Shown piece after piece: positions 36,123 to 46,810 of a stretch of 64,000 bases of DNA. The translations under genes were made by a program, and so were the position numbers. Each line of letters begins with the position of its first letter. Position 1 is the first letter of the stretch. Below the pieces are notes generated by a model that saw only the letters and a program-made list of their open reading frames with translations, was not told the DNA's origin and did not search any database. This stretch comes from Littorina saxatilis (lineage: Eukaryota; Mollusca; Gastropoda; Littorinimorpha; Littorinidae), in contig NC_090245.1 of NCBI RefSeq assembly GCF_037325665.1, positions 73,522,583 to 73,586,582 on the forward strand, written 5' to 3'.

Positions 36123-36700
36123 CGTGTTATAAAGTTCCTTCCGAGAAATGTTTTCACGCCGCCATTTTGCCTTTTGGAATTTCTTTTCTTTCTGTATCTC
36201 ATTCTTCTACTTTTGCTATGTCGTATTCGGAGTCCGAGAACAGTGTTGCTGGTACTGATTGCTCAGATAAAGCTCTGAGCTTGCTTGCTGAGCTTGCAAT
36301 TGGCCATGATTATGAAGAAGGGGATTGTTCTGGTCTTGAAATCTGAGATGGAGGAGATAAGGTCAAATGAATGACATTTTTCTCTTGAGGTCTACATTCA
36401 AACTCAATGTCTATTATAATGCAAAGGCAAAGACACTTTTCGCAAGTCACCCTTTGAAACTCAGCCTCAGTTGATAAACTACTGAGAATGCCAGGTTTTC
36501 ATTGCTAAGATTAATGCTGAAAATGGCCATTCACTGATGCAGTTATCGAGTTCTTTCATGGTAGTACAAAGTGATGAGGGGACACCCTCAGGGCTAAGCT
36601 GTACTTAATAAAAATAGGTGTCCCTTTGTCCTAGGTGAAACATACAGTAGAATGCAATTACTGGAGTGGCAAAGAAAGAGAATAAATGATGAAAACTCAC

Positions 36701-36913
36701 CGCCAGGTCCAGGGATCCCACATGAATGTGCAGGGATTTCTTCATGTACTGGTTGGCCAGTTGCTGAACGTCTGCCGACCATGTCGCACCGAATGTCTGC
36801 CGGCCATGTCGCACTGAACGTCTGCCGGCCATGTCGCACTGAACGTCTGCCAGCCATGTCGCACTGACCGTCTGCCGGCCATGTCGCACTGAACGTCTGC
36901 CGGCCATGTCGCA
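36701..36913 (-). CDS. DDX43-like DEAD-box RNA helicase exon with multiplied acceptor
   Basis: After the tandem units the exon reads GATWSADVQQLANQYM then KKSLHIHVGSLDLA and ends at donor GTGAGTTTTC (36700 down). This matches the segment after motif III (SAT) of DDX43/DDX53 RNA helicases, which reads SATWP, RLAQSY and VGSLDL. The upstream exon ends in ATGACCAG, so a join to TGCGACATGG gives MTSATW. The first 25 bp of the exon are repeated: copies start at 36913, 36888, 36863, 36838, 36813 and 36788. Because each unit ends in CAG, the first five each have their own AG acceptor, while the last reads CGG and has none. Only the copy at 36863 is both spliceable and in frame, giving a 25-residue insertion. 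If another copy is used the product is frameshifted, so this may be a damaged gene. Confidence 0.7.
36764..36913. repeat. 25-bp tandem repeat spanning a 3' splice site
   Basis: Six copies of a unit that on the minus strand reads TGCGACATGGCCGGCAGACG then TTCAG, with scattered single changes. In three frames it reads SATWPADV, CDMAGRRS or VRHGRQTF. The intron end just upstream is duplicated too: TTTGCTTTCAG occurs at about 36940 and 36914. Confidence 0.9.
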
Positions 36914-37229
36914 CTGAAAGCAAATTAAAACAAATGTAACTGAAAGCAAATAAAAACAAACATTTTGTAACTTTATTTTAGCCATACAACATTGTTAATA
37001 CGAAGCCAATAAATGAATAATCAGGCATTATTTTGTGTTTCTCAAATATTGAGCATACAAATTATAAGGAATGATTTTTTGAAATAATATTAATTCCCAT
37101 CACTTCACGGGACACTACATGAAGACATTATTTTGGTGAACATTACAATTGTTTAAAAATCGTCATTAAACACTCAAGTCAGGCTGAAGGTTTACTGAAA
37201 CTTGTTGTTGTTAACCACCACCGACTGAC

Positions 37230-37330
37230 CTGGTCATGACGGTCTGTCTGTCGGGGTGGATCTCAAACAGCCCCTTGCAGATGTCACGTTTGAACCCCAT
37301 GTCCAACATCCTGTCAGTCTCGTCTAGAAT
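37230..37330 (-). CDS. DDX43-like DEAD-box RNA helicase exon, motif II
   Basis: The acceptor TTATTTTCAG precedes 37330 and the donor GTCAGT follows 37230. The 101 bases encode ILDETDRMLDMGFKRDI, CKGLFEIHPDRQTVM and T plus two bases (AG) of the next codon. DETD is the Walker B motif II of a DEAD-box ATPase (usual DEAD; DETD is a conservative variant), and DRMLDMGF followed by PDRQTVMT is diagnostic of the DDX43/DDX53 group among RNA helicases. The phase fits the exon at 36701-36913 exactly. Upstream exons with motifs Q, I and Ia, and downstream RecA2 exons, were not found in this window; the gene may be a fragment or have very long introns. Confidence 0.75.
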
Positions 37331-37395
37331 CTGAAAATAAGAAACATGATCCAGTCAACCCAGCACCGTCACCGTTACATGATCCAGTCAATCCA

Positions 37396-37960
37396 GTACT
37401 GCAGGGGCTCACATCCACGCCGGACATCCACGGATATTTTTTCCAAATATCCTAAACATTTTTCATGCAGGAGGACATATGTCCTATTGTTTTTTTTCAC
37501 AAAGTGGTCATCGTCCGATTATGCTTTCATTTGATCCGGACATTGTCAATACTTTCCAATTTACAGTAGTTTGATTTGCTATTGTATCGATGTTTTGCGA
37601 ATCGATGTGTCTTTCAGCAGACAAAACTTGGGGAGACCTTATGTGCTTTTTATAGAGAAGAGCTTTCAAGTGTCGCAACTCTGAATGTTCCAAGCCCGTT
37701 GACAGTTACTTGCATCCCTTCGTGGAAAAAAGCAACATGCCGCCAAAACAAAAATTGGTGCTAGAAAAAGGCCAGAAGCACCGAGAAATATAATCACACC
37801 TGAGAACCAAGACATGCTCATGCGTGTGTACCTCGAGGGGCCAAAGGGTGACATTTAAAATAAAACAGTGAAGCTTGTAGAAATGTGAGCATCCACCAGA
37901 AAGCGAATGTGATGGCAAGAGAAAGAAACAATCACAGTGAGTTGTTGTCATTAGCTCAGT
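37396..37960. mobile_element. fragment of the CAGGG hAT-like family
   Basis: Opens with CAGGGGCTCACATCC and repeats of GGACAT like 22857-23480, and has a matching start-like ATGCCGCCAAAACAAAAA near 37738 (MPPKQ, quickly stopped). No matching right end was found. Confidence 0.45.
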
Positions 37961-38151
37961 GACAGAATAACACGTTTTTATAACTTTGATTTGTTGTTAC
38001 CCTTTTGCCAATGAAAATTATTTTATTTGTTCTGTTACCTTTGTGACAAGAAACTTGTCCTTCTGTTATTTTGACGTCATTTTTGATGTTTCATTAACAC
38101 GACCTTGCGACACCAAGCCTCATCAATTTGTTTTCCATGAGACATTGGTAA

Positions 38152-39587
38152 CATTGTATCAACATGACACCTGTCACAACAAGCCATGTAACATTGTATC
38201 AACATGACACCTGTCACAACAAGCCATGCAACATTGCATCAACATGACACCTGTCACAACAAGCCATGCAACATTGTATCAACATGACACCTGTCACAAC
38301 AAGCCATGTAACATTGTATCAACATGACACCTGTCACAACAAGCCACGCAACATTGTATCAACATGACACCTGTCACAACAAGCCATGTAACATTGTATC
38401 AACATGACACCTGTCACAACAAGCCATGTAACATTGTATCAACATGACACCTGTCACAACAAGCCATGCAACATTGTATCAACATGACACCTGTCACAAC
38501 AAGCCACGCAACATTGTATCAACATGACACCTGTCACAACAAGCCACGCAACATTGTATCAACATGACACCTGTCACAACAAGCCATGTAACATTGTATC
38601 AACATGACACCTGTCACAACAAGCCATGTAACATTGTACAGACCTGTTTACCCCTAAAACATTGCATGTGTATTTTCTGGGAGCAAAATGAGGCAAATGT
38701 GTAGTTTTGTAATTGAATGTGTAGAATTTCTCGTCGACCTATCACAACAACAAGAACAATGATTGCTACTTTTTACCACATGTATTGATTGACTGACGGA
38801 AAAATGGGAATTGCAGACAGTGCAATGAGCATGATGTTTTCCTTTCCGCGAAGACAAGGCATGGGTAGTCCTGATGATATTTTGGCAGAAAGACTTGGTT
38901 CGGCGCATTGCTCGTCTTTTTCTTTTTGGTCGGTGGCCTTTCGGAGTCATTTTCTGCACAGTTCTCATCTTCACTTTCGTGTGCTCTGCGTTCAGCCATT
39001 GTGTCGAAACGCCCGCATGGTTTGGCAGTAACGCTTTCAGTTGTGCCCGGCATTTGCTTGGAGAAGCCTATTCGGCATTAACAAGCTGCAACGCAACGCC
39101 CGTGGGCGCTTTACGCGCTGCACGCAGCAAACGACTGCTGGCCGAAAACATGGATTGGAAAATGGATCGGTCAAGGGAGATGAAGAAAATTACGGATTGT
39201 GATATGCGTAGCCGAAACAATACCGTTTGCGTGCAGGGACGGGGCGGTGTGAGAACACAACGGGACAAGGAACAGGTGTAAAGACGAAAAAGAATTTTTT
39301 ATTTTATTTTTTTAATTTTTATTTTTTTTTAAATACCGTTTGCGTAGAAAACGACAGACTTGCGTAGTTGCGTAGTATATTATTCAAATTCGTAGTTTAC
39401 TACGCTCAATGTGTAGTGTAAACAGGTCTGCATTGTATCAACATGACACCTGTCACAACAAGCCATGTAACATTGTATCAACATGACACCTGTCACAACA
39501 AGCCATGTAACATTGTATCAACATGACACCTGTCACAACAAGCCATGTAACATTGTATCAACATGACACCTGTCACAACAAGCCATA
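38152..39587 (+). repeat. 40-bp minisatellite, copy A
   Basis: About 12 units before (38152-38638) and 4 after (39431-39587) a transposon insertion. The unit contains CATTGTATCAACATGACACC and TGTCACAACAAGCCATGTAA; variants alternate ATGTAA, ATGCAA and ACGCAA. It contains the short inverted repeat TGACACCTGTCA. Confidence 0.95.
38639..39430 (-). mobile_element. DNA transposon inserted in the minisatellite, with zinc-finger-like ORF
   Basis: Terminal inverted repeats CAGACCTGTTTAC (13 bp, perfect) with a 7-bp duplication CATTGTA (38632-38638, 39431-39437). The minus strand carries a start of an ORF, MAERRAHESEDENC and on, with a basic PTKKKK stretch and FLPKYHQDYPCLVF; a second frame continues with HHAHCTVCNSHFSV, a CxxC-type half of a BED-like zinc finger found at the N-terminus of hAT-type transposases. 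The shift between the two frames lies near 38850, and the catalytic part is missing. The 7-bp duplication suggests P-like or hAT-like integration. Length 792 bp. Confidence 0.65.
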
Positions 39588-39589
39588 CT

Positions 39590-39790
39590 CTCACTCTTTC
39601 TTGTACAGACCATGGATTCTTTATAAAGAATTGTTTTCCACTCTTTATTTTATTCCACGGTCAAACCAATTAGCAATCGGTACATCTGACCGAGCACCCA
39701 TATCTTTATCGGTATATATGCAAATCTTAATCGGTAAAATACCAGAAATTACGGGTAAATGCGATCCCTGGGGGAAGAAAAATGTGTTAT
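39590..39790. other. intronic sequence of the membrane-protein gene
   Basis: Contains AATCGGTA-type repeats near 39675-39740 that resemble the 245-bp MITE at 47452; no coding support. Confidence 0.3.
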
Positions 39791-39795
39791 CTCAC

Positions 39796-39896
39796 CAGTC
39801 CTTTGTAGGGTTTTGCAACCATCTGACTGCTTCTTGACTCCCAGCTTGCTGAACTGACTTGTTGATCTTGTCTGCTTCCCACTTCATGTCAACAGA
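39796..39896 (-). CDS. membrane-protein gene exon 3, copy A
   Basis: The minus strand reads SVDMKWEADKINKSV, QQAGSQEAVRWLQNP, TKD and two leftover bases, then donor GTGAGA. The acceptor is TTTTTTTTCAGAG: the first AG would give a stop after four codons when joined to exon 2, whereas the second AG keeps the frame open. The segment is charged and helical and would lie on one side of the membrane after the exon 2 segment. The following exon was not found; it does not join in phase with the helicase exon at 37330. Family not recognised. Confidence 0.5.
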
Positions 39897-40098
39897 CTCT
39901 GAAAAAAAACCCAGAGTGAAGTGACTATCAAGATCAAGATAAACTATTCTTAACATAACACATGTATGTGGCAGAAACGAGAACAAAGTTTAAAAAAAAA
40001 GAAAAAAGAATGCACTAAAGAATTAATGTACAACATGTATACAAATAAGAGGAAACAGGACAACGATTGGCGTGAGAAGAAGAAAGGAACAATTAATC

Positions 40099-40210
<112 letters not shown>

Positions 40211-41042
40211 GTACAACTGGGGCATATCAACTCCAACTAGAACTAACAGGAGACAGACAGACGTGCACCAACTGACAGTGACACTATACCGTGGTCTAAA
40301 GTAACACTGGCTAGCTAATCTAGACACAGCCATCGTTGAACGCTGAAGAAGAACTGGCTAGCTGTTGACTTCAAAATCCTTGATAAACAAACCTCTGCTT
40401 TCTGTTGGGGTTGTCAATAGCCAACTTGCAAAATACCCTGTTTGGGTAGCTTTCCGGTGCGAGAGATATGCAAGATTCACTTCCCTGCAGGCATATTTTT
40501 GCTCAAGAGTTACCGTTCCTTCCATAGATCAGTGCGCTATCATGGCGACTGAATGGCAGAATAAGTTTTCATGCGTTACAATTACCAAAGTTGCAGAATT
40601 ACCTATAAAAAAAAAGAAGATTGTATGCACACAGCGCCGGTACAGGATTTTGTTCCGTGGGTTCACCGTCAAAAAAAAGTCTTGCATTTTTCTCACTGAT
40701 TTTGATGAGCACTGTGAATTGCATCATTGTTATGTAACACATGGTAACTGTCACAGTGGATTTGCCCAGAAGGTAGTCGATTACATAATCAGTGAGACAA
40801 TATCAATAAACAGTCATCAAGAGTTAAAAAACCCAGTTAAATTGAATTGATAAAATTGAGCACAGGAAGCTGAAAAACCTTTACATTGTATTGATAAAAT
40901 TTTCAAGAGCACAGGAAGTTAAGAATTCAGATGTTGAATATTAGAAAGTAGAAGCCCGAATGTGTTGTTGACTTTCATTTTTGCTCATATTGAGAATTGT
41001 AATGCGAAGGTTCAGCAAAGCGGTCTTTATTATATTGTCATA

Positions 41043-42030
41043 CAGGGTGACCCCCCCCCCCCCCCTCCCCCCCCCCATAAAAAAAAAATGCTAATGACTT
41101 CTACATTGGTTAACCGAACCACTTCATATTTTCGGGACATAAACTTTTGCCAATGCATGACCGTTCCACAAAGTGACAGTTTCATATTTCAAAAGGTCTG
41201 ACTTTTGTGCAAATTTAAAATAAGTTGCCAAATTCAGGGATCGACTCAACAGTACGAGGTTTAAAATTGAGCAGAAGCTAAACAAACCCAATTTAAGCTC
41301 TCCAGATTGTTATCTTTGGAGTAATTTGAATGACATATTATACCATAATCAACATTCGATAATCAGTGACTTGAATACAGCAATTAATCACAGGATCAGG
41401 GTATTTCCAATGGATGATTTTGTTTTTGTCATTGATGAATTTTGCGCAACATTGCGCAAATGTAACTTTACAATGAAGGGATTAATTTTTCCAGTCATTT
41501 GAGTTTAGCAAATATTTTCATACTTGTTGTGGATGAACTTCAGTTCGTCCACGACCATTCTACAAAGTTTCGAGTCGTAGGTAAAATGGTCCGACATTTA
41601 CTGTTTCTCCAAAACGTGTTCCAAATTACACCTCCAAACTTCTCATTTGCACGAAAGCTTTCCTGTCTAGGGATTGCCCTTAACCTAGCTATAACTTTTT
41701 TCTTCAGGTCACTGATGATCTACAGGGTGGAGGGAGTGTTTGTGTATACTCAGACATTCAGATAATCCAAAAGGTAAAAGTCTAGAAGGTTTAAATTAGG
41801 TAAGAATTGCTACCGTTCAATGTAAAATTCTGTTCTGTTGAGTCGATTGCCGAATTTGGCAACTTGTCTTAATTAGCACAAAAGTCAGAACATTTAAAGT
41901 AAAAAAATTGCCACTTTGTGGAAGGGTCATGCATAGGATAGAGTTTATGTCATCCAAATTCACAGTGATTCAGTCAACAGATGTAGAAGTTATTAGCATT
42001 TTTGAGGGTTGCATTTTTGGGGGGTCACTG
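41043..42030. mobile_element. mariner-derived inverted-repeat element, copy A
   Basis: TA at 41041-41042 and 42031-42032; ends CAGGGTGACCCCC and, reversed, CAGTGACCCCCC, with about 220 bp of imperfect inverted repeat. A plus-strand frame at 41263-41501 encodes LSSPDCYLWSNLNDILY and ISDLNTAINHRIRVFP, like the C-terminal end of DDE transposases of mariner type. In the right arm the minus strand reads DLKKKVIARLRAIPRQ, a second copy of the same region facing inward. The first half of the transposase, with the catalytic Asp residues, is absent from both arms. It is an intronic insertion. Confidence 0.65.
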
Positions 42031-42108
42031 TACCACTACCAGGGCAAGTCTACACAACCAACACCCTCCCAGTTACAGCCAAAAAAAGACAATAAATGTT
42101 TAACTCAC

Positions 42109-42232
42109 AGGTTCAAAGGGCTGCACCATGTCATCCTGGATCACATACTTTTCCCCAAACTCTTTCTTCTTCAGGTACAGTAAAGTCGTGGGGAGGACAA
42201 GGGCGCACGCATAGTGGAATGGCCATTTTGTC
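42109..42232 (-). CDS. membrane-protein gene exon 2, copy A
   Basis: The acceptor TGGTTTTCTCAG precedes 42232 and the donor GTGAGT follows 42109. The frame in phase with exon 1 reads TKWPFHYACALVLPT, TLLYLKKKEFGEKY and VIQDDMVQPFEP. FHYACALVLPTTLLYL is a plausible transmembrane helix with Lys residues following it. Length and composition suggest a small single-pass protein, perhaps of mitochondrial or endoplasmic reticulum membranes, but I recognise no family. Confidence 0.55.
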
Positions 42233-42527
42233 CTGAGAAAACCAGAAAACTCAATGAAATAATGTACGCATGGTCGTATGCTGTCATGGGATCACGCAGT
42301 GTTATGCCCATTATGTCATGAAAACCCCCAGAAAAACTGAATGTAATATTGCAATCCATTTTGCAGGTGGTCAATCTCTTTCCAGATTTGTTCTTGGTCA
42401 TTGCTGACACCAAATGGGTGAATCTCCATTTGGACTCACCAAGTGAATGGACGTAAAGCTTAATGTTACTAGTACTACCACTAATGCATTGATCTTTATC
42501 ACTATTGACTGAAAGGTCCACAACATC

Positions 42528-42909
42528 TTCTTCGTTCATAGGCTTAGACTCCCACGTTCACTCATGTTTTAGCAACACGAGTGGATTTTTATGTGTATGA
42601 CCGTTTTCACCCAGCCGTACTGGCGGCATATGCCGATTTCGGGGGCAGGCATGCTGGGTATTTTCGTGTTTCTTTAACCCACTGTACTCTGACATGGTTT
42701 ACAGGATCTTTTCTGTGCGCACTTGGTCTAATGCTTGCGTATAAACACGAAGGGGGTTAAGTCACTAGCAGGTCTGCATACAAGTTGACCTGGGAGATCA
42801 GAAAAATCCCCACGCTTAACTCACCGGGCGGCAGCGGCCAGGATTCGAACTCACGACCTCCCGATTAGGAGGCCGACGTCTTACCACCATGCGACTGCGC
42901 TTGTCTGGT
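42528..42909 (-). mobile_element. SINE family A, copy A, with a SINE B inserted at its head
   Basis: Full-length on the minus strand. Its own duplication is GGTCCACAACATC (42515-42527) and GGTCCACAATATC (43193-43205), which brackets both SINEs, so the family B element at 42910 landed later in its 5' end. Confidence 0.85.
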
Positions 42910-43183
42910 TTGTTTGTTTGCTTAACGCCCAGCTGACCACGAAGGGCCATATCAGGGCGGTGCTGCTTTGACATCTAACGTGCGCCACACACAAGACAGA
43001 AGTCACAACACAGGCTTCTCTCACCCAGTCACATTATTCTGACACCGGACCAACCAGTCCCAGCACTAACCCCATAATGCCAGACGCCAATTTTAAAGTC
43101 TTAGGTATGACCCGGCCGGGGTTCGAACCCACGACCTCCCGATCACGGGGCGGACGCCTTACCACTAGGCCAACCGTGCCGGT
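42910..43183 (-). mobile_element. SINE family B, copy A
   Basis: Minus-strand SINE with head GGCACGGTTGGCCTAGTGG and B box GGGTTCGAACCCC. Perfect 12-bp duplication CGCTTGTCTGGT at 42898-42909 and 43184-43195. Confidence 0.88.
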
Positions 43184-43322
43184 CGCTTGTCTGGTCCACA
43201 ATATCAAATGCTACTGAAGTTTTGAGAAGTTGATGTCAGTTGTCACATTGAGCACTTCAGCAGCTGCTATTCTGCTTGAATGAAACAGAGAGCACCGTCT
43301 CGGTCATAGGCCACTAGGCAGG

Positions 43323-43960
43323 GGAAATGAAACAAGTCACCTAAGCTGAAATCACTACATTTAGTGAAGCTGTCAAACTCGCAAAATGAAAGTAAACGCA
43401 CTGCATTATCTTTAACCAAGACCGCATAGCATCGTCAGTCCCCTTTCTTTCTTTATTTGGTGTTTAACGTCGTTTTCAACCACGAAGGTTATATCGCGAC
43501 GGGGAAAGGGGGGAGATGGGATAGAGCCACTTGTAAATTGTTTCTTGTTCACAAAAGCACTAATCAAAAATTTGCTCCAGGGGCTTGCAACGTAGTACAA
43601 TATATTACCTTACTGGGAGAATGCAAGTTTCCAGTACAAAGGACTTAACATTTCTTACATACTGCTTGACTAAAATCTGTACAAAAATTGACTATATTCT
43701 ATACAAGAAACACTTAACAAGGGTAAAAGGAGAAACAGAATCCGTTAGTCGCCTCTTACGACATGCTGGGGAGCATCGGGTAAATTCTTCCCCCTAACCC
43801 GCGGGGGGTGTCAGTCCCCTGCTTGGGGAAAAGGCAGCAAAATTGACGAGTATAGTGCAGTACGCCAGTAGTGGTTGCGCTACACCAGATAGCACGCTTT
43901 TCTGTACCTCTATTCTTTATCACTTTCTGGGCTTGTTTTTAATCCTGGTTTGTTTGGTGT
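43323..43960. mobile_element. fragment of the 25.2 kb element family, split by a SINE (copy A)
   Basis: Starts ATGAAACAAGTCACCTAAG and continues after the SINE with AGATAGCACGCTTTTCTGTA and GGGCTTGTTTTTAATCC, matching 25245-25475. Confidence 0.65.
43445..43809 (-). mobile_element. SINE family F, copy A
   Basis: Minus-strand copy with tail TTTCTTTCTTTATTTGGTG; 11-bp duplication GTCAGTCCCCT at 43434-43444 and 43810-43820. Confidence 0.85.
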
Positions 43961-45181
43961 TACCATAGGATAAGGGGGGGGGGGGGGGTTGGGTGGGGTA
44001 TCTCTGCAGAGTCCCTGGACATCTTCAACAAGCCCAGGATCTCCACCCTAATCCCCCCCCCCCAACCCCTTCTACATCCTTCCTCTCCTTCCCATTCACT
44101 TCAAAGTAGGGCTTATCCAACTTGACTAGAAGTCTGAAATTAAGTGTGGTGGCCCCCCCACCCTACTCCATCTTTCCACCTTCCTTACTCTCTCTTCCCA
44201 TCAGCCATGTAATATCCATTAGGCATTTTTCTTTCTTACTATCCTGATTTTAAGTTCAGACTCTCTTCTTTCCTTACTCTCATATATGTATACATATATC
44301 CCTCCTACATCCACTTCCCACCCCTATGTCTTCTCTTCTTCCCTAGGCCAAGTGTCACAGTGGGGGTCGCACAACCTGAAACATTTGCAGGTCCACGCTT
44401 GGCTCTCTACGTATCTACTTTCTTTTATTTTGTGAGCACTTGGGGGAGGTGGGGGGGAGTGGGACAGAGTCCTCATAATCATATTTACCCATTGGACTTA
44501 GCATCGAGAACAGACTTACTCTGACCGAAAGCAAACAAGGAACAGTCATACTAATCGGCAGAATTTTCAACCTGTTGGAACTTTTTGAAGGAGCTGATAA
44601 ACTTATGAAAGAAGGACAAGAAGATAGGCAATAATCATAGGGAAAGAATATCCCCAATATCGGGGCCTATGGGAGTGTCCAAGCCACCGACCAGCATTGA
44701 TCCCCACTCGGGCATATCGCCAGTTGATACTGACAGTGAACGGAATGACCCGTTAGTAGAGATCGATTTGTTCTGCTGATGCGGCTTAAACTTATCCTAT
44801 AATCATGACTATTAACTGTATTACTATTAGTGATTATGCTGATTTTAGTTCGTATTTTTGCCGCCCTCCGTTTCTCTGCCTTTTTGTGCATTTCACATTT
44901 TTTGCATCTCTCTCTTTTCATTAATTTTTTTTATACATTTTTTTTTTATATTTTGAAGATAATTGTATGAGTTTCAGACAATTAGGGCGTTTATACACAT
45001 GTGATTGTGATATTATGGGGAGATTTTCAAATCAACGCTCATTGCTTACACCGACTTTCGTAGCTTAGCAAAAATACGGGCCTGGAAAGGTCTGCCTGAT
45101 AGGTATACTGTGAGAGGGTGGTGCAAGCACCATCAGTAAATTCTTTCAAAGGCTGACTTGATACACCTGAGGGGGGAGATC
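43961..45181. other. intronic sequence, homopolymer-rich, copy A
   Basis: G and C runs (about 43975-43989, 44049-44059, 44452-44459) and pyrimidine-rich text. The frames at 44415-44657 and 44667-44921 (minus) have no domain support. Confidence 0.4.
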
Positions 45182-46715
45182 TAAACTTGGCAAAAAAATT
45201 ATTTCAACAAATTTCAAACCCAAATTAAACCATTAATCCCCGTGTCATTTTATAGACACTTTATATGCCAGAATTTAGGCCGTTCACTTAACCTTCAGGA
45301 TCACCATTTGGATTCAATATTTCTTTCACAGGTATCACGTGACCGCCGCTCAAGTAAGGGTACCCTCAAAATCGACCAGACAAAAACGGAAGAGCCGAAT
45401 GAAAAATCGACAAAAAATCACAATAGGCAAAACTTTGCAACTTTGACATGTATACGAGAAGAAAGTCAAACCAATTATCTACCCTGAACAGATTGTTTTG
45501 TTTTGCTACCTTGCGTATTTTGCGTGCTATGCTATTCCTACTGATGCAGGTTTCGATCGCAAGAGCGGTCAAAAACGTGACTTTTTCCATCATTTTTTAG
45601 GGGTATCATGACAAAAAAGTCTGCACTTTAGCAATGATTTGGTGGATTGCTTTGACACTTTCAGAATATTTTACCAACATACTAGAGATACTTCGAGCGA
45701 AATGATGGATTGTTACAGATGTTTGTTAAAATGTTATGAAGTTTTTAATCTCGTCATAGGATTGTTTCCATGGGTCCAAAAAATGTATGACTTTGCATGT
45801 CTTTAGAAAAATGATTGATACACACACTGCTAAAGTTTTATGTGCGTGTAAGCACTGACGCAAATTTGCTGGACCAGTAAACACGCTACATATTTAAGTG
45901 ATGATTCTGGTGCCACAGCGATGCCTAGCCAAGCGTGACCGTAGCATGTTTTAAGAGGCACGCAGCGATAACAGCTGTAAGCGCGAAACAGCGTGAACGT
46001 TCCATTTTTTCCTCATGTGTTTGCATGACTAGCAAATTAACGCCAGCAGCTACACGCAAATGAAACTTAGAATCTGTATCAATCATTTATCTGTAGATAT
46101 GCAAAGTCATGAATTTTTTGGACACAAGTGAACAATCCTATGACAAGTTTAACAACATTTTCCGAAACATTGCGTCACATCTGGATAAATAACCGTAACG
46201 ATCCAAACTTTCTAAAAGTATCTCTAGTACTATGTTGGTAACATATTCTGAAAGTTTCAAAGCAATCCACCAAGTCAATTAGTCATTGCTAAAATGTAGC
46301 GTTTTTTGACATGATACCCATAAAAATTGAAGTAAAACGTTCTGTTTTTGACCGCTCTTGCGATCGAAACCTGCATCAGTATGAATAGCATAGCAAGCGA
46401 AATAAGCAAGGTAGAAAAACAAAACAATCTTTTCAGGGTAGATAATTGGTTTGACTTTCTTCTCGTATGTCAAAGTTGTAAAGTTTTGCCTATTGTGATT
46501 TTTTGTCGATTTTTCATTCGGCTCTTCCGTTTTTGTCTGGTCGATTTTGAGGGTACCCTTACTTGAGCGGCGGTCACGTGATCCCTGTAAAAGAAATATT
46601 TAATCCAAAAGGTGATCCTTCTCTGGCATATACAGTTTTAATTAAATGACACAGGAATTAATGGTTTAATTTGGGTTTGAAATTTGTTGCAATAATCTTT
46701 TGGCCAACTTTATTA
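45182..46715. mobile_element. 1.5 kb long-TIR foldback element, copy A
   Basis: Arms of about 650 bp are inverted: AACTTGGCAAAAAAATTATT at the left matches the reverse of the right end, and CACGTGACCGCCGCTCAAGT, ACCCTCAAAATCGACCAG and GCAGGTTTCGATCGCAAGAG recur reversed at 46340-46580. TA flanks both ends, suggesting a Tc1/mariner-type target. The unpaired centre is about 45880-46080. No transposase. Confidence 0.7.
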
Positions 46716-46810
46716 CGGTGGGGAGGGGGTGGGGCTGGAGAGGGGATGAATCTAGTGGGGAGGGGAGGGGGGGGGGGAACAGACAGGGAATGGGTTTTGA
46801 CAGGTGGTGC

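Noticed and set aside
36218-36346. 42-codon acidic frame MSYSESENSV
   Set aside because: Resembles the start of some transposon ORFs but is too short and unsupported to call.
36764-36913. Repeat-domain protein (MAGRRSVRHGRQTF)
   Set aside because: These are out-of-frame readings of the multiplied helicase exon start.
38152-38638. CRISPR-like array
   Set aside because: Units are tandem 40-mers without spacers, in a eukaryotic intron: a minisatellite.
38874-39281. 135-codon plus-strand frame in the satellite transposon
   Set aside because: It is the antisense shadow of the minus-strand zinc-finger-like ORF.
40365-40850. 161-codon plus-strand frame, identical in copy B (51460-51945)
   Set aside because: Identity only reflects the duplication; no domain, no splice or promoter context, and it lies in an intron of the minus-strand gene.
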